Shown: positions 18,391 through 29,132, counted from the first letter of the stretch. The stretch: DNA of 64,000 nucleotides from Sutcliffiella horikoshii (GCF_002157855.1 NZ_CP020880.1:3100001-3164000), one strand, 5' to 3'. Numbers and translations: made by a program. The notes: a model not told the origin generated them from the sequence alone.

Positions 18391-19698
18391 ATGATTTCAT
18401 TTATGCAAAAACCTAAAAAGGTTCCTTATACTGCTGATATGCAGTTTCCGGAAAGACAAGCTGTTGTAAGTCATTCAGAAGATGCGGATTTGGCAAGCCG
18501 CCTTTACTATATGGGCTTCACAAAGGAACATCTGCAAGCTTTACAAAATGCAAAACCGGTCATATTTGAAATACTTGATGAAGTACTTGAAAAGGTGCTG
18601 GAACATTTATATAAACAACCGCCGATGAAACGGGTTGCCACAAGCAATTCCAGTAAGGAAAGACTAAAAGCAGTTTTTGTTCGCTATTTTCAAAGTCTCT
18701 TAAGCGGAAAGCTTGATGGAGAATTTTATAAAATGCGTAAAAAAATCGGCCAAACTCACAATGGCGTACACCTTCCCGTTACTTGGTTTTTGGCGACCTA
18801 TTCCGCCATGCAGACCCTTCTGCTTCCAAAAGTAGTGGAGTTGCTTCAGGACAGTCCTAAAGATTTGGTGACTACGTTAACAGCACTGACACATATCATT
18901 AACTTAGACTCCCAACTCGTAGTCGAAGAGTATATCCATGTTCGTATTGATTTGCTTGAACAGGCAAATGAAGCAAACCGTACGTTGCAGGCGGAGCTTA
19001 CCAAAATTAGTGAAGAAGTTGCTGGTACCGTGACGGAGACGGAAGAAACTATTCAGACTGTCACACTAAAAGCGGAAGAAGTCTTAAAAGATACCAATCT
19101 CACACAAAAAAGCAGCCAAAACCTGTTGCATTTAACCAATGACAATGAAATGCAAATGGAGAAGATGGTAGGTAATTTTGAAGAGGTTATGAAGGAAGTC
19201 AGTCAATCACTAGAAGAAATGCACACATTGAAGTCTGTATCTGAAGAAATCATTACGATGACACAAGGTATCGACAATATTGCCGATCAAACGAATCTTT
19301 TGGCCCTTAATGCTTCCATTGAAGCAGCACGCGCCGGTGATGAAGGCCGTGGTTTTGCCGTTGTTGCGAGTGAAGTGCGGAAACTTGCCGAAAGCTCGAA
19401 GGAACTTAGCAGTAAAATTAAAGTACTTATCGACAAGAGTGACCAGCAAATCACCAATGTGACAAGTATGATGTCTTCCATGCACAAAGTAACCGCCCAG
19501 TCGCAACAGAATATCGTCCAAGTGAAGGGCGGCATTGTCACAGTCAAAATGGAGATGGATAACTATCTGGATCGTTTCAATAAAAACAAAGCAGATTTGG
19601 ATATTATCGTTAATTCTTTTAAAGAAATCAATCAATCGGCTGTCAGCTTGTCGTTGTTGACGGATACTCTACTCGCAAAAGCAGTTCATAAAGCATAA
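18391..19698 (+). CDS. hemAT: Heme-based aerotaxis transducer HemAT
   Basis: 435 residues, soluble, no membrane segment. Residues 1-195 form the globin-coupled sensor domain; the likely heme-binding proximal histidine is in [20 protein letters not shown]. The second half is a methyl-accepting signalling domain with the conserved hairpin tip [19 protein letters not shown] and [13 protein letters not shown], which contacts CheW/CheA. Binding of oxygen to heme changes signalling to the flagellar motor. ATG with AAAGGAGA 8 nt upstream. A weak sigma-D-like match lies upstream (TAAA at 18344 and ACCAATTT at 18362, 14-nt spacer, 5 of 8 in the -10), as expected for a chemotaxis gene but not decisive. 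Confidence 0.93.
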   Translation: MISFMQKPKKVPYTADMQFPERQAVVSHSEDADLASRLYYMGFTKEHLQALQNAKPVIFEILDEVLEKVLEHLYKQPPMKRVATSNSSKERLKAVFVRYFQSLLSGKLDGEFYKMRKKIGQTHNGVHLPVTWFLATYSAMQTLLLPKVVELLQDSPKDLVTTLTALTHIINLDSQLVVEEYIHVRIDLLEQANEANRTLQAELTKISEEVAGTVTETEETIQTVTLKAEEVLKDTNLTQKSSQNLLHLTNDNEMQMEKMVGNFEEVMKEVSQSLEEMHTLKSVSEEIITMTQGIDNIADQTNLLALNASIEAARAGDEGRGFAVVASEVRKLAESSKELSSKIKVLIDKSDQQITNVTSMMSSMHKVTAQSQQNIVQVKGGIVTVKMEMDNYLDRFNKNKADLDIIVNSFKEINQSAVSLSLLTDTLLAKAVHKA

Positions 19699-19703
19699 AA
19701 AGC

Positions 19704-19745
19704 AGGCCCATCCCAGATTAACTGGTTTGGGCCTCTTTGTTTTTA
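19704..19745. terminator. Bidirectional terminator between hemAT and ysxE
   Basis: AGGCCCATCCCAG and CTGGTTTGGGCCT arms with T-runs on both strands. It overlaps the last codons of ysxE. Confidence 0.85.
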
Positions 19746-20758
19746 TTTTGCTCTTCAATCTGATTGATCCTGCCTGCTACATATTCAATATTCTTGGCCA
19801 GCCAGTAGCTTCCCTGAATTCTTTTCACCAATTCTCGTTCTGAAGGGGCGTTTCTTTGGTTTGGATTTGGAGGCTGTTGAAACTGCCCTACTGCCTGCAT
19901 AAACGATGCGGGATGCGATAAATAACTTAGTGTAAGATCTTTTTCATATTCTTGCAGACTGAATCCTTTTTGATATTCATAGAACCAGTCAATACAGTCA
20001 TCACAGAATAATGGATACGTTCTTAAATATCGTTGATAAAAAGAGATAATGTCGTTGGCAGGTGCCGCTTGTTTTGCTCTCTCCCAGCTTATAAAATAAC
20101 CCCTGCCCTCTGAATCTTTTACAAAGTGATGAAACGAAACTCTTCCATGTGTCATGGCCACACGATGTTTTTTCGTTTCCTTCACCGCCTCCTGCCAGTT
20201 TTCCAGCTTTTGTAGGGAAAATTTCTGGGCAAGCGATATTTCATGGGCATACGTACACACTTGAAGCTCAAATGGAGACATATACAGTTTCTTTTCACAT
20301 ACATCCACAAATTTTTCTAAGTCCTGTTGCTCTTTCGTCCATTCCTCTGAAACGCGGTCGTAAAAGGCTGTAATCTCTTCTTCTGGATACTCTTTCTCTT
20401 GGACCGTCATATTATGAAGTTTGGCCAGTTCTTTAAACATCATGCTGTCTTTAAAGTCCAGTTCCCGCTCTTCATTATCCTCAATCCACGGCATCAAGTA
20501 GTATGCATCAGAATAACTCTCAATAAAATAATAACCCTGCCTTGTTTGATAGATGGGAACAACCGTCTTGATACCGCGCTGGAATAGGGAATGAATATTG
20601 CGGAACAACGGATATGCCTGCTCTTTGTTAATTCTTTTGAGGGCAAACGCACCCTTATTCGTTGCAATCCTCCATACCCCACTATGCTGTTCTATATATT
20701 CAGGTACGATGCCATATTGATATACTAACTCTTCCACGCTTTGCTCATTTGTCTGCAT
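19718..20758 (-). CDS. ysxE: Spore coat protein YsxE (CotS/CotI kinase-like family)
   Basis: 346 residues. The fold is that of aminoglycoside-phosphotransferase-like proteins: an N-lobe with GVWRIATNKGAFALKRI, a hinge YLMPWIEDN and the loop MTHGRVSFHHFV where a kinase would have HGDxxxxN. The HGR form lacks the usual Asp and Asn, so catalysis is doubtful. In B. subtilis ysxE follows spoVID and its product is a spore coat component made in the mother cell. Here too it lies directly after spoVID, 85 bp apart, with a hairpin terminator in the gap that may lower its expression relative to spoVID. Confidence 0.88.
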   Translation of the reverse strand: MQTNEQSVEELVYQYGIVPEYIEQHSGVWRIATNKGAFALKRINKEQAYPLFRNIHSLFQRGIKTVVPIYQTRQGYYFIESYSDAYYLMPWIEDNEERELDFKDSMMFKELAKLHNMTVQEKEYPEEEITAFYDRVSEEWTKEQQDLEKFVDVCEKKLYMSPFELQVCTYAHEISLAQKFSLQKLENWQEAVKETKKHRVAMTHGRVSFHHFVKDSEGRGYFISWERAKQAAPANDIISFYQRYLRTYPLFCDDCIDWFYEYQKGFSLQEYEKDLTLSYLSHPASFMQAVGQFQQPPNPNQRNAPSERELVKRIQGSYWLAKNIEYVAGRINQIEEQNKNKEAQTS

Positions 20759-20791
20759 CGCGAAAACTCACTTCCTCTGATATTTTCAGGT

Positions 20792-20828
20792 AAAAAAGAA
20801 GTGAGAAAAGGTCACCCCTTCCTCACTT
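20792..20828 (-). terminator. Terminator/attenuator between spoVID and ysxE
   Basis: On the minus strand AAGTGAG and CTCACTT arms followed by CTTTTTTA. Confidence 0.7.
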
Positions 20829-20843
20829 TCCTCTCGAAGCCGG

Positions 20844-22091
20844 TTATTGACTCTTAGAGGACGCCTTTACCGGAATATATAACAATTGCCCTTCATTGAT
20901 GTGATCATCTGTTGAAAGCCTATTGACTCTTATCAGCTGTTGAATGGATACATCATATCGCTCAGCAATATGGTCCATGGATTCCCCTTGCTGGACAATG
21001 CATATTTTCAGCTTAGTGAAATCATCTCCACCTTCATCCGCAAAAATTTTGGTCAAGGATAGGTCATTTTCATCTCGCGGTTCATCGGAATAATCCTCAT
21101 ATTGTTGAGGATCTGCTACCGCTTGTTGCCCCTTCCTTTTATCAAAGAAAGATACTACATTTGATGCTTCTTCCTCGTCCTGAGAGTGTGTACCTGCATG
21201 TAGTGAATGCAGCGGGGCATAAGCATCCTCAGATTTGTTTTGATAAATATAGTCTGCAGGGTTATACGGCGCTTCTACCTCAACAGGAGGAGCTTTCCTT
21301 GCTTCCACTTCAAAGGGGGCGTACTCTCCCTCATCATCGTAATTGTATTGCATATTTCTATCTATCTCATCTTGATTGAGGATTTCTTCTTCCTCGTCGT
21401 CTTCTTCCTCTGTATAGTATTGGTAGGTATCTTCTTCGTACTCATTATCGGAGTTTGCACTGCGATACATTGGTTCGTACTCGGCTACTTCTTCCCCTTC
21501 TTCTGCTACTGGTTCTTCTGCTTGAGCAAGTGCTTCTTGCTCGTATTGTGGCGCTTGTTTTTGAGAAGCATATGCTTCTTCATGGTCCCGGTTAGGTTCC
21601 ACTTCATATTCAAACGATTCTTCTGTACTGTCTTGATCCTCTTCCCAGGCAGGTGCGCTTTGTTGATGGCCGTAAATACCAGAGATGGACAACTCGGCAT
21701 CCAATTGGAGGCAGCCACGAGTTGGAACACTGTAGTCGAATGACTCAATGGCCACATAAATATCGTCTAAACTCTGGATCCTGTTCATCGGTATCGTAAT
21801 ATCGACCGGAAAGCGATGGTTCAATACGCAAACGCCATCCTCCCGCTGCTCTACTTCCTGTACAACACGGGCTTGAGGTTGATACTCCTCCTCATCGTCC
21901 GCCTCCGCATTCACATGATATTCCCCCGCTAATAATAAAGCTCCACGTATGGAAACATATTGGTCCTGCTCATAAATTTGTATATCAGGATCTAACGCAA
22001 TGGAGATGAGCTCAGATACTTCCTGTCCCTTTTGAAACCATATAGATTCCTCGACTGAAAACCGCAAGCACGATTGCTGATCTGATGACAA
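20844..22091 (-). CDS. spoVID: Stage VI sporulation protein D, SpoVID (coat encasement)
   Basis: 415 residues. The N-terminal 150 residues form the conserved domain (LRFSVEESIWFQKGQEV, SIRGALLLAGEYHV, FPVDITIPMNRI, the functional part for coat encasement). The middle is a long acidic, Glu/Tyr-rich disordered region, and the C-terminus is a LysM domain (LKICIVQQGESMDHIAERYDVSIQQLIRVN split about residue 370-410). The start is the TTG at 22091 with AAAGGAGG 6 nt upstream; an upstream ATG at 22118 has no ribosome site. A sigma-E-type promoter (22139-22168) agrees with expression in the mother cell. The acidic linker differs strongly among species. Confidence 0.93.
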   Translation of the reverse strand: MSSDQQSCLRFSVEESIWFQKGQEVSELISIALDPDIQIYEQDQYVSIRGALLLAGEYHVNAEADDEEEYQPQARVVQEVEQREDGVCVLNHRFPVDITIPMNRIQSLDDIYVAIESFDYSVPTRGCLQLDAELSISGIYGHQQSAPAWEEDQDSTEESFEYEVEPNRDHEEAYASQKQAPQYEQEALAQAEEPVAEEGEEVAEYEPMYRSANSDNEYEEDTYQYYTEEEDDEEEEILNQDEIDRNMQYNYDDEGEYAPFEVEARKAPPVEVEAPYNPADYIYQNKSEDAYAPLHSLHAGTHSQDEEEASNVVSFFDKRKGQQAVADPQQYEDYSDEPRDENDLSLTKIFADEGGDDFTKLKICIVQQGESMDHIAERYDVSIQQLIRVNRLSTDDHINEGQLLYIPVKASSKSQ

Positions 22092-22138
22092 AGCGGTTCC
22101 TCCTTTCACACCTATCAAAAATTTACTATATCAATAAA

Positions 22139-22168
22139 GATGTATGATGAGATTTGGGAGAATATGAA
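22139..22168 (-). promoter_or_regulatory. Sigma-E promoter of spoVID
   Basis: On the minus strand TTCATATT (22168-22161), a 14-nt spacer and CATACATC (22146-22139). This fits the sigma-E consensus KMATATT-N14-CATACAMT and lies 48 bp before the chosen start. Confidence 0.8.
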
Positions 22169-22340
22169 TGGTTGGGAGAAATTTATGAAAGGGGGTCAGA
22201 CCCTTGCAGGAGATTTGAGGTGAGTGTCGAAGGTGGCTTTGAACTTGGAGGTTGTTAGTAGATTGTATGATTTTTTGTTTGATTTCATGTTAGGTTGTTT
22301 GGTTTAGGTGGAATTTTTGTTGAGGGTATGGGAATTAGGT

Positions 22341-22452
22341 GTAGAAGGTTTCTTTTAAACGGTAGAAGTGAGGCTGGGAAATGTAGAAGTTGGCTTGGGA
22401 AATGTAGAAGGTAATCCGGGAAATGTAGAAGCTCGCTTGGGAAATGCACAAC
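22341..22452 (+). repeat. 21-bp period array (GTAGAAG...GGGAAAT family)
   Basis: GTAGAAG or a variant starts at 22341, 22362, 22383, 22404, 22425 and 22446. The last four units also share GGGAAAT. In one plus-strand frame four units read V-E-x-x-x-G-N, but a stop lies in the first unit and no ribosome site is present. The rest of the 22170-22490 gap is G/T-rich with a GGGTCAGACCC palindrome at about 22194. Confidence 0.8.
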
Positions 22453-22486
22453 CAGCCCCGTTCACCAAATCATCACCAAAGTAAAA

Positions 22487-22531
22487 CGCAAAAACCCGCC
22501 CTTACGCATTTTAACAATACATAAGGGCGGG
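22487..22531 (-). terminator. Terminator after hemL
   Basis: Minus-strand arms CCCGCCCTTA and TAAGGGCGGG around a 17-nt loop, followed by TTTTTGCG. Confidence 0.88.
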
Positions 22532-22547
22532 CAGAGAAAACAAATCA

Positions 22548-23837
22548 TTATTCCTTAATCGCGGCAAACGATTTTTCAATTGCATCCAATGTTTTTTCAA
22601 TATCCTCATCCGTATGAGCTGTGGACAAGAACAATCCTTCAAACTGGGAAGGTGGTAGGAATACTCCATTGTTTGCCATCTCACGGAAAAACTTCGCAAA
22701 ATAACCTAAATCCGAAGACTTTGCCACATCATAGTTCACTACTTCCTCACTATTGAAGAAGAAACCAATCATGGAACCGGCACGGTTTACAGAAACAGGA
22801 ACACTGTACTTCTCGCCTAGCGCGACAATCCCTTCTTCTAAGCGATCCGCTTTTTTGCCGAACTCTTTATACGTTTCAGGAGTCAGTTGGGCCAAAGTCT
22901 CATATCCAGCTGTCATGGCCAGCGGGTTACCAGACAACGTTCCGGCCTGATAAATCGGTCCGCTTGGAGCAATTTGTGCCATGATTTCTGCTTTACCGCC
23001 GTAAGCACCGACAGGCAGGCCGCCCCCGATTACTTTACCAAGACATGTTAAGTCTGGTGTTACGCCGTAATATCCTTGCGCACAATGGTAATCGACGCGG
23101 AAACCAGTCATTACCTCATCAAAGATTAGTACTGCGCCATATTCAGTCGTTACCTCACGCAAGCCTTCCAAGAAACCTGGTTGCGGCGGAACCACTCCCA
23201 TGTTTCCTGCAACAGGCTCCACAATGACACCGGCGATATCGTCTCCAAATTCCTTGAATGCATAACGGATGCTTTCCAAGTCATTGTAAGGCACAGTAAT
23301 CGTGTTTTGAGCCACACCCTCAGGAACACCAGGGCTGTCTGGTAAACCAAGTGTAGCGACCCCAGAACCGGCTTTAATCAACAGAGAATCACCATGGCCA
23401 TGGTAGCAGCCTTCAAACTTGATAATCTTGTTGCGGCCTGTGTACCCACGCGCCAAACGAAGTGCACTCATCGTTGCTTCCGTACCGGAGCTTACCATAC
23501 GGACTACTTCGATGGATGGTACTCTTTCAATGACAAGTTTTGCAAGTTCGTTTTCAATAAGTGTCGGAGCACCAAAGCTTGTCCCTGATTCTGTTACCTT
23601 TTTGATTGCTTCCACTACGTGGTCATTGGAGTGCCCGTGAATTAGTGGTCCCCAGGAAAGGACATAATCTATGTATTCGTTACCGTCTACATCGTATATT
23701 TTGGAGCCTTTTCCTCGCTCCATGAAGATTGGGTCCATATCTACTGATTTAAAAGCACGCACTGGGCTGTTCACGCCGCCTGGCATCAGTTTGGACGCTT
23801 CTATAAAAGCTTCTTTTGACTTTTCATAACTTCTCAT
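22548..23837 (-). CDS. hemL: Glutamate-1-semialdehyde 2,1-aminomutase HemL
   Basis: 429 residues, cytoplasmic. It uses pyridoxal phosphate to convert glutamate-1-semialdehyde to 5-aminolevulinate, the second step of the C5 tetrapyrrole route. PLP features: [16 protein letters not shown] near residue 122, [20 protein letters not shown] and the Schiff-base lysine in [17 protein letters not shown] near residue 267. The ATG follows AAAGGATG. It is the last gene of the hem operon, but is separated from hemB by 189 bp that contain a dispersed repeat, so its transcript level may differ from the rest. Confidence 0.96.
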   Translation of the reverse strand: MRSYEKSKEAFIEASKLMPGGVNSPVRAFKSVDMDPIFMERGKGSKIYDVDGNEYIDYVLSWGPLIHGHSNDHVVEAIKKVTESGTSFGAPTLIENELAKLVIERVPSIEVVRMVSSGTEATMSALRLARGYTGRNKIIKFEGCYHGHGDSLLIKAGSGVATLGLPDSPGVPEGVAQNTITVPYNDLESIRYAFKEFGDDIAGVIVEPVAGNMGVVPPQPGFLEGLREVTTEYGAVLIFDEVMTGFRVDYHCAQGYYGVTPDLTCLGKVIGGGLPVGAYGGKAEIMAQIAPSGPIYQAGTLSGNPLAMTAGYETLAQLTPETYKEFGKKADRLEEGIVALGEKYSVPVSVNRAGSMIGFFFNSEEVVNYDVAKSSDLGYFAKFFREMANNGVFLPPSQFEGLFLSTAHTDEDIEKTLDAIEKSFAAIKE

Positions 23838-23877
23838 TCTTCTATCATCCTTTCTTTTATCTAAAATGAATTACATA

Positions 23878-24006
23878 TTCACCGTTCCTTTTCGCTGCAG
23901 GCACTTGCTTTCCGCGGGCGGTCCGGAAGCCTCCTTGGCTGCGCCTGTCGGGTCTTTCCTGTCCCTTCCTCCCCCAGGAGTCAAGTTCCTTCCGCTCCAA
24001 TCCACT
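23878..24006 (+). repeat. Dispersed long-palindrome repeat, copy 2 (between hemB and hemL)
   Basis: Carries CTTGCTTTCCGCGGGCGGTCCGG and the ending GCTCCAATCC of the second subtype (compare 50143-50268 and 60357-60490). It lies inside the hem transcription unit, 20 bp after the hemB stop. Confidence 0.75.
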
Positions 24007-24026
24007 CATCCTAGGAAATCAGGTTA

Positions 24027-25007
24027 TTACTTCTCATCCAACCAACGCGCCACGTCTTTTGCGTAGTAAGTGATGATCAAGTCAACACCTGCACGTTTCA
24101 TGCCAATTAGTTTTTCCATGACAACTTCTCGTTCGTTGATCCATCCGTTCATCGCAGCTGCTTTAATCATGGAGTATTCTCCGCTCACATTATAAGCAAC
24201 AACTGGTACGTTGAAGTTGTTTTTCACATCACGGATGATATCCAAGTATGCCAAGGCAGGTTTCACGATCAGGAAGTCCGCTCCTTCTAGCATGTCGGAC
24301 TCTGCTTCACGGAGTGCTTCTTGACGGTTGGCAGGGTCCATTTGGTATGTTTTTCTGTCTCCGAATTGAGGAGAGCTGTGGGCTGCATCCCGGAAAGGTC
24401 CGTAGAATGCGGAGGAATACTTAACTGCATAGGACATGATTGGAACATCTTCAAAGCCGTTCTCGTCCAACCCTGCGCGGATTGCCGCTACAAACCCGTC
24501 CATCATGTTTGACGGAGCAATGATGTCCGCTCCTGCACGCGCTTGGCTGACAGCAGTGCGCGCCAGTAAGTCCAACGTAGGATCGTTTAGAATCTTCCCT
24601 TCTTCTACAATCCCACAATGCCCGTGGGACGTATATTGGCACAGACATGTGTCTGCTATGACAACAAGTTCTGGGAAATGCACTTTGATTTGTGTGATCG
24701 CCTGTTGCACAATTCCATGTTCATGGTAGGCTTGCGTTCCTACTTCATCTTTTTCTTTCGGCACACCGAAGACGATAACGGATTTAATGCCCAGTTCCGT
24801 CACTTCTGCCATTTCTGCATTTAACAGATCCAAAGATAGATGGAAAACGCCTGGCATGGAAGGAACTTCGTTACGGATATTTTCTCCTTCCACCACAAAG
24901 ATCGGGTAGATAAAATCTTCCTTATGTAAATATGTTTCACGCACAAGTGAGCGCATGTTATCTGAATTTCTTAATCTGCGATGACGATTAAATTGCAAGT
25001 CTTTCAT
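24027..25007 (-). CDS. hemB: Delta-aminolevulinic acid dehydratase (porphobilinogen synthase) HemB
   Basis: 326 residues. It condenses two 5-aminolevulinate molecules to porphobilinogen. Active-site lysines are seen in [19 protein letters not shown] (about residue 195) and [13 protein letters not shown] (about residue 250). The cysteine cluster [15 protein letters not shown] marks a zinc-dependent enzyme. It starts 1 bp after the hemD stop region in the order hemC-hemD-hemB, tightly packed. Length is normal. Confidence 0.96.
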   Translation of the reverse strand: MKDLQFNRHRRLRNSDNMRSLVRETYLHKEDFIYPIFVVEGENIRNEVPSMPGVFHLSLDLLNAEMAEVTELGIKSVIVFGVPKEKDEVGTQAYHEHGIVQQAITQIKVHFPELVVIADTCLCQYTSHGHCGIVEEGKILNDPTLDLLARTAVSQARAGADIIAPSNMMDGFVAAIRAGLDENGFEDVPIMSYAVKYSSAFYGPFRDAAHSSPQFGDRKTYQMDPANRQEALREAESDMLEGADFLIVKPALAYLDIIRDVKNNFNVPVVAYNVSGEYSMIKAAAMNGWINEREVVMEKLIGMKRAGVDLIITYYAKDVARWLDEK

Positions 25008-25008
25008 A

Positions 25009-25755
25009 TTATGTATCCTCCCTTTTAAAATATTGCAGGATTTCTTCTAGCAGACCGTCCATTGTATACTCAGATGGACTGATTGCCACATGTATTCCCG
25101 CCTTTTCGGCAGCATTTCTTGTTATCGGCCCAATGGTTGCTACTGGACCATCTGGCAGTCCGAATAATTCCAAAAAGTTATGTACGGTAGAAGGGCTGGT
25201 AAACGTGTATAGGTCAACCTTTCCCTCTTTTACCCATTTCCATTCCTTTTCCTCTGGTACTCGAATCACGTTTTCATATACGACTATCTGCTTAACATTG
25301 TACCCTATTCTACTAAGTTCTTCACGCAAAAGGGGTCGTGCAAGGTTGCCCTGTATGAGCAAGATAGAACTTACTTTTTCTTTTTTAAAACTCTCTATTA
25401 GATCTTCGGCTGAAAAACGTTTCGGTACTAGGTCCACATTAAAACCGAGTGACTCTAATGCTTGTTTTGTTTTTACTCCTACCACCGCAACCTTGTTTGG
25501 CAAAGGGCCTTGATAAAGTTCAAAGAAATACTTCACCCCGTTTACACTTGTAAACACAATCCATTCAAAGTCTGCTATATTGAATTCAATATCCGATATG
25601 ACATCTTCAGAATCAGAAACATGCTGAAATTGAATAAGAGGGACTTCAAGCGAGGTCCCTCCGAGTGCTGCAATCTGCTTAGAAAAATACCTTGCCTGCT
25701 CTTTGCTTCTTGTAATAAGAATGCGTTTATCGGCTAAAGGCAAAGTACGATCCAT
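25009..25755 (-). CDS. hemD: Uroporphyrinogen-III synthase HemD
   Basis: 248 residues. The enzyme closes hydroxymethylbilane to uroporphyrinogen III with inversion of ring D. The family is poorly conserved; recognisable parts are [14 protein letters not shown] at the start, [12 protein letters not shown] (about residue 85), [30 protein letters not shown] and [15 protein letters not shown]. The start codon shares one base with the hemC stop, so the pair is translationally coupled, and one base separates its end from hemB. Confidence 0.92.
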   Translation of the reverse strand: MDRTLPLADKRILITRSKEQARYFSKQIAALGGTSLEVPLIQFQHVSDSEDVISDIEFNIADFEWIVFTSVNGVKYFFELYQGPLPNKVAVVGVKTKQALESLGFNVDLVPKRFSAEDLIESFKKEKVSSILLIQGNLARPLLREELSRIGYNVKQIVVYENVIRVPEEKEWKWVKEGKVDLYTFTSPSTVHNFLELFGLPDGPVATIGPITRNAAEKAGIHVAISPSEYTMDGLLEEILQYFKREDT

Positions 25756-26687
25756 TACTGATCCAGCTCCTTTTTCACATCATCAATTAATTTCTTTCCA
25801 CCTTGCGCAGTAAGACTCTCCGCAGCTTCCAATCCTACCTTTACAGGGTCTGTTCCCGTGATTCTCTCTTTATATAAAACAGAACCATCTGGAGCACCTA
25901 CAAGGACAGTCAAGGTGATGTTGTCATCCTGGCCAACAGAAGCAAATCCTGCAATTGGCACCTGGCATCCGCCTTCCATTTTATGAAGAAACGCACGCTC
26001 TGCAATGACTGCTTTATGTGTCACAGAATCTGTGAATAATGCTAAAGTCTCAAGCAGCTCTGCGTCATCTTCTCGGCATTCAATGGAAAGAGCACCTTGA
26101 CCTACAGCCGGCAAACACAGATCTTCATCAAGGAATTCGGTCACAACATCTTTTGACCAGCCCATTCGTGCAAGTCCTGCTGCTGCTAAAATAATTGCAT
26201 CATAGTCTTCGTTTTGAAGCTTTGCAAGGCGTGTATCAATATTTCCGCGAATCCATTTAATTTCTAAGTCCGGACGTTTTGCAAGGAGCTGTGCACCACG
26301 GCGCAGGCTGCTTGTTCCCACAATTGAGCCGCTCGGCAGATCAGCAAATTTCACATGATCCTTAGAGATGAACGCATCGCGGTGATCTTCACGGAATGGG
26401 ATGCATCCGATCGTCAAACCTTCTGGTAAAACAGCGGGCATATCTTTCATACTGTGGACAGCCATGTCAATATCTTTATCTAGCATCGCTTGTTCGATCT
26501 CTTTTACAAAAAGACCTTTTCCTCCAACCTTAGATAAGGTTACATCAAGAATTTGGTCTCCCTTTGTTACAATTTCCTTTACTTCAAAATCGAATGGCGC
26601 ACCTAATGCCTTCAATTGATCGATGACCCAGTTCGTTTGGGTTAAAGCAAGCTTACTTCTTCTAGAACCTACAATTATTTTTCTCAT
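25755..26687 (-). CDS. hemC: Porphobilinogen deaminase (hydroxymethylbilane synthase) HemC
   Basis: 310 residues. It joins four porphobilinogens into hydroxymethylbilane. The N-terminal [16 protein letters not shown], the [16 protein letters not shown] block with the catalytic Asp and the loop cysteine that holds the dipyrromethane cofactor ([13 protein letters not shown], about residue 241) are all intact. It follows hemX by 38 bp and overlaps hemD by one base. Confidence 0.96.
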   Translation of the reverse strand: MRKIIVGSRRSKLALTQTNWVIDQLKALGAPFDFEVKEIVTKGDQILDVTLSKVGGKGLFVKEIEQAMLDKDIDMAVHSMKDMPAVLPEGLTIGCIPFREDHRDAFISKDHVKFADLPSGSIVGTSSLRRGAQLLAKRPDLEIKWIRGNIDTRLAKLQNEDYDAIILAAAGLARMGWSKDVVTEFLDEDLCLPAVGQGALSIECREDDAELLETLALFTDSVTHKAVIAERAFLHKMEGGCQVPIAGFASVGQDDNITLTVLVGAPDGSVLYKERITGTDPVKVGLEAAESLTAQGGKKLIDDVKKELDQ

Positions 26688-26725
26688 ATTTCCTCCTTAC
26701 CCAATGCCAATGGGATTCCTATTTC

Positions 26726-27559
26726 CTATAAAATCCAAAAATGAAAATTTGATAATCTACCGAACAGGAAAAAGTTGATGAGGACGACAAGAAACGCTGC
26801 GATATTCCAACTCGCAATAGCCTTCCCGCTAATTCCTTTGGCAAGTCTTTGATAAAAATAATAACTGTATGCGGTAATGACAATGAAAGAGCCTATCACT
26901 TTCATGTCATACCATTGAAATTCGGACAGTTTCACAGACGCCCAAATGCTTCCTAAAATTAATGACAGCAATAACATCGGTACTCCAATTACATTCAATA
27001 CATAGGACATATGATCAAGTTTCGCCAAATCCTGAATGCGTAATAACCGCTTGCCCCACTTTTTCTCCTTTAACAGTCTATATTGAATGACATATAGCAA
27101 GGAAAAAGCGAAGGATAAGGAAAAGGCTCCATATGATAGAATCGCCATTGTGATATGTATGATGAGTAATTCAGATACCAATGCTTGTGCGACCACTTGT
27201 GATTCATGCTGTATGGGAGTGAATGTGTGTAATGCCAATACTAGAAATCCAATAACATTTGTAAAAAATACGATGAAATCAACTCGTAAAATTTTATTAA
27301 TGACGAGCGAAAAGGTAATCAAAACCCACGTATAGAAATACATTCCTTCATAAAGCGTCAAAATTGGAAATCTTCCGGTATCAAGCATCCGTAAAAATAA
27401 GAAAACCGTTTGCAATACCCATACAATTGCAAGTAACCAGAAGGCTGTTTTATTTGCCTTCTGGTTATGTTGAAGAAAATCAATGAAATATAAGAGTACG
27501 CTTAAGGCATAAAGAAGAATCGTTAATTCATACAGCCTTGCGATTGTCATCTCTAGCAT
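26726..27559 (-). CDS. hemX: HemX, CcsA-like membrane protein of the hem operon
   Basis: 277 residues with eight hydrophobic segments and a short conserved WL-type stretch (SIWASVKLSEFQWYDMKV). It belongs to the cytochrome-c-assembly (CcsA/ResC-related) family. In B. subtilis the homologous HemX lowers the amount of glutamyl-tRNA reductase. It sits between hemA and hemC, as in B. subtilis, 15 bp after hemA. Confidence 0.92.
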   Translation of the reverse strand: MLEMTIARLYELTILLYALSVLLYFIDFLQHNQKANKTAFWLLAIVWVLQTVFLFLRMLDTGRFPILTLYEGMYFYTWVLITFSLVINKILRVDFIVFFTNVIGFLVLALHTFTPIQHESQVVAQALVSELLIIHITMAILSYGAFSLSFAFSLLYVIQYRLLKEKKWGKRLLRIQDLAKLDHMSYVLNVIGVPMLLLSLILGSIWASVKLSEFQWYDMKVIGSFIVITAYSYYFYQRLAKGISGKAIASWNIAAFLVVLINFFLFGRLSNFHFWIL

Positions 27560-27574
27560 AGTTAACAGCCTCTC

Positions 27575-28945
27575 TTACGACCTGTATGTCGCAGCTTGAG
27601 GAAGCGGAATTCCTACCGGAGCAGAGGAACTCTTCTCCTTTTTCACAGTATAGTACTGTGTTTGAACTTCTTGTTGAACCGCCTCTTCAATATTAAAGAT
27701 TTTAGTGAACAGTTCTAGAGATTCTTTTGCGTCAGATTCTGCTGAAAGTTCTTTCGCACGTAAAATTGGGTCACGTAGCATCTGATTGATGATGCTTTTC
27801 GTATGTTTATTTAAGACCTTAATCTCACGTTCTGAAAGATGAGGAAGTTTTCGTTGGATACTTTGCATCGTTTCGGATTGAATATCCAACGCCTTTTGAC
27901 GTAATGCGGAAATGACCGGGACCACACCTAGTGTGTTCAACCAGTACTTAAATTCCACGATTTCCTCTTCTATGAACAGTTCAATCTCATCTGCCGCTTT
28001 TTTGCGTTCTGCCAAGTTGGCATTGACAATTCCCTCGAGATCATCAATATCGTATAAGAAGACGCTCTCTAGCTTATCCAGTTCTGGGTCCAAATCACGT
28101 GGAACCGCAATATCCACCATGAAGAGTGGACGGCCTTTTCTCATACGCTCGACATAGGTCATATCGTCTTTGGTTAGTACATAGTCTTTGGCACCGGTAG
28201 AAGAGATCAGAATATCCGCTTCTACCAACGCACAGGAAAGCTCCTGCATGGACTTTGCCTGGCCTGCGAAACGATTCGCCAGGTTTGTTGCTTTTTCCAA
28301 GGTACGGTTGATGACCGTTACCTTTTCTACCCCGTTGCTGTGAAGATTCTGGACGGCGAGTTCTCCCATTTTCCCTGCGCCTAAAATTAATACATGCTTG
28401 TTTTTTAAATCCCCAAAAATCTTTTTCGCAAGCTCCACTGCTGCATAGCTGACAGAAACGGCGTTAGATCCGATATCTGTTTCAGAATGTGCGCGTTTAG
28501 CTAAAGTGATAGCTTGTTTAAATAATTGATTAAAAATGGTTCCAACCGTTTTATGTTCTTGTGCGGCAAGAAAACTTGTACGAATTTGACCAAGGATTTG
28601 TGTTTCCCCAAGCACCATGGAATCCAATCCACAGGAGACCCGGTACAAATGCTCGATTGCCCCGTCATGTTCGTATATGTTCAAGTAAGGAGAAAACTCT
28701 TCCTTGTCTAGACCGAACCAATCTGCAAGGAAAGCTTTAATATAATAACGTCCAGTATGCAACTGATCGACTACTGCATAGACTTCCGTGCGGTTGCAGG
28801 TAGAAACAATGATGTTTTCCAAGATGGACTTTTGGTCCTTCAGAGCTACCATTGCTTTATTCAGATCAGCTGGATTAAATGTCAATTTTTCACGTATTTC
28901 AACAGGGGCCGTTTTATAATTAACACCGACTACTATGATATGCAC
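27575..28945 (-). CDS. hemA: Glutamyl-tRNA reductase HemA
   Basis: 456 residues, cytoplasmic, NADPH-dependent. It reduces glutamyl-tRNA(Glu) to glutamate-1-semialdehyde, the committed step of heme synthesis. The catalytic cysteine lies in [11 protein letters not shown] near residue 50; the NADPH-binding part is [13 protein letters not shown] (about residue 188) and the C-terminal dimerisation region follows residue 310. I chose the GTG at 28945 ([19 protein letters not shown], as the family starts) with GGGGGTG upstream; the upstream ATG at 28978 would add 11 untypical residues. First gene of hemAXCDB(L). Confidence 0.95.
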   Translation of the reverse strand: MHIIVVGVNYKTAPVEIREKLTFNPADLNKAMVALKDQKSILENIIVSTCNRTEVYAVVDQLHTGRYYIKAFLADWFGLDKEEFSPYLNIYEHDGAIEHLYRVSCGLDSMVLGETQILGQIRTSFLAAQEHKTVGTIFNQLFKQAITLAKRAHSETDIGSNAVSVSYAAVELAKKIFGDLKNKHVLILGAGKMGELAVQNLHSNGVEKVTVINRTLEKATNLANRFAGQAKSMQELSCALVEADILISSTGAKDYVLTKDDMTYVERMRKGRPLFMVDIAVPRDLDPELDKLESVFLYDIDDLEGIVNANLAERKKAADEIELFIEEEIVEFKYWLNTLGVVPVISALRQKALDIQSETMQSIQRKLPHLSEREIKVLNKHTKSIINQMLRDPILRAKELSAESDAKESLELFTKIFNIEEAVQQEVQTQYYTVKKEKSSSAPVGIPLPQAATYRS

Positions 28946-28986
28946 TTGTTCGTACACCCCCACAAAAAATAATATCATCTACTAAA

Positions 28987-28992
28987 ATTATA
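28987..28992 (-). promoter_or_regulatory. Extended -10 promoter element of hemA
   Basis: On the minus strand TGTTATAAT, a TGn-extended perfect -10, about 42 bp before the GTG start. No good -35 is seen. Confidence 0.5.
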
Positions 28993-29132
28993 ACATGACT
29001 AATGCTAGATACTTTTGTTAAAATGTGAACAAATAGTTTCCAATTAAGTAATTAGGATACATGAAAATATAGCGTTTTCATGGTTTCTCTTAGTTATATG
29101 TTACAAACATTACAATTCTTTTATTCACCAAC

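Noticed and set aside
21207-21743. 178-residue plus-strand open frame opposite spoVID
   Set aside because: It mirrors the acidic Glu-rich segment of spoVID, is Phe/Val/Cys-rich, and has no ribosome site.
22190-22206. GGGTCAGACCC palindrome as a REP transposon end
   Set aside because: Only one copy was noticed in the window and no tyrosine-transposase gene is near, so it is only noted.
28979-29000. PerR box at the hemA promoter
   Set aside because: A best match of about 11 of 15 positions to TTATAATNATTATAA is too weak at this AT content.
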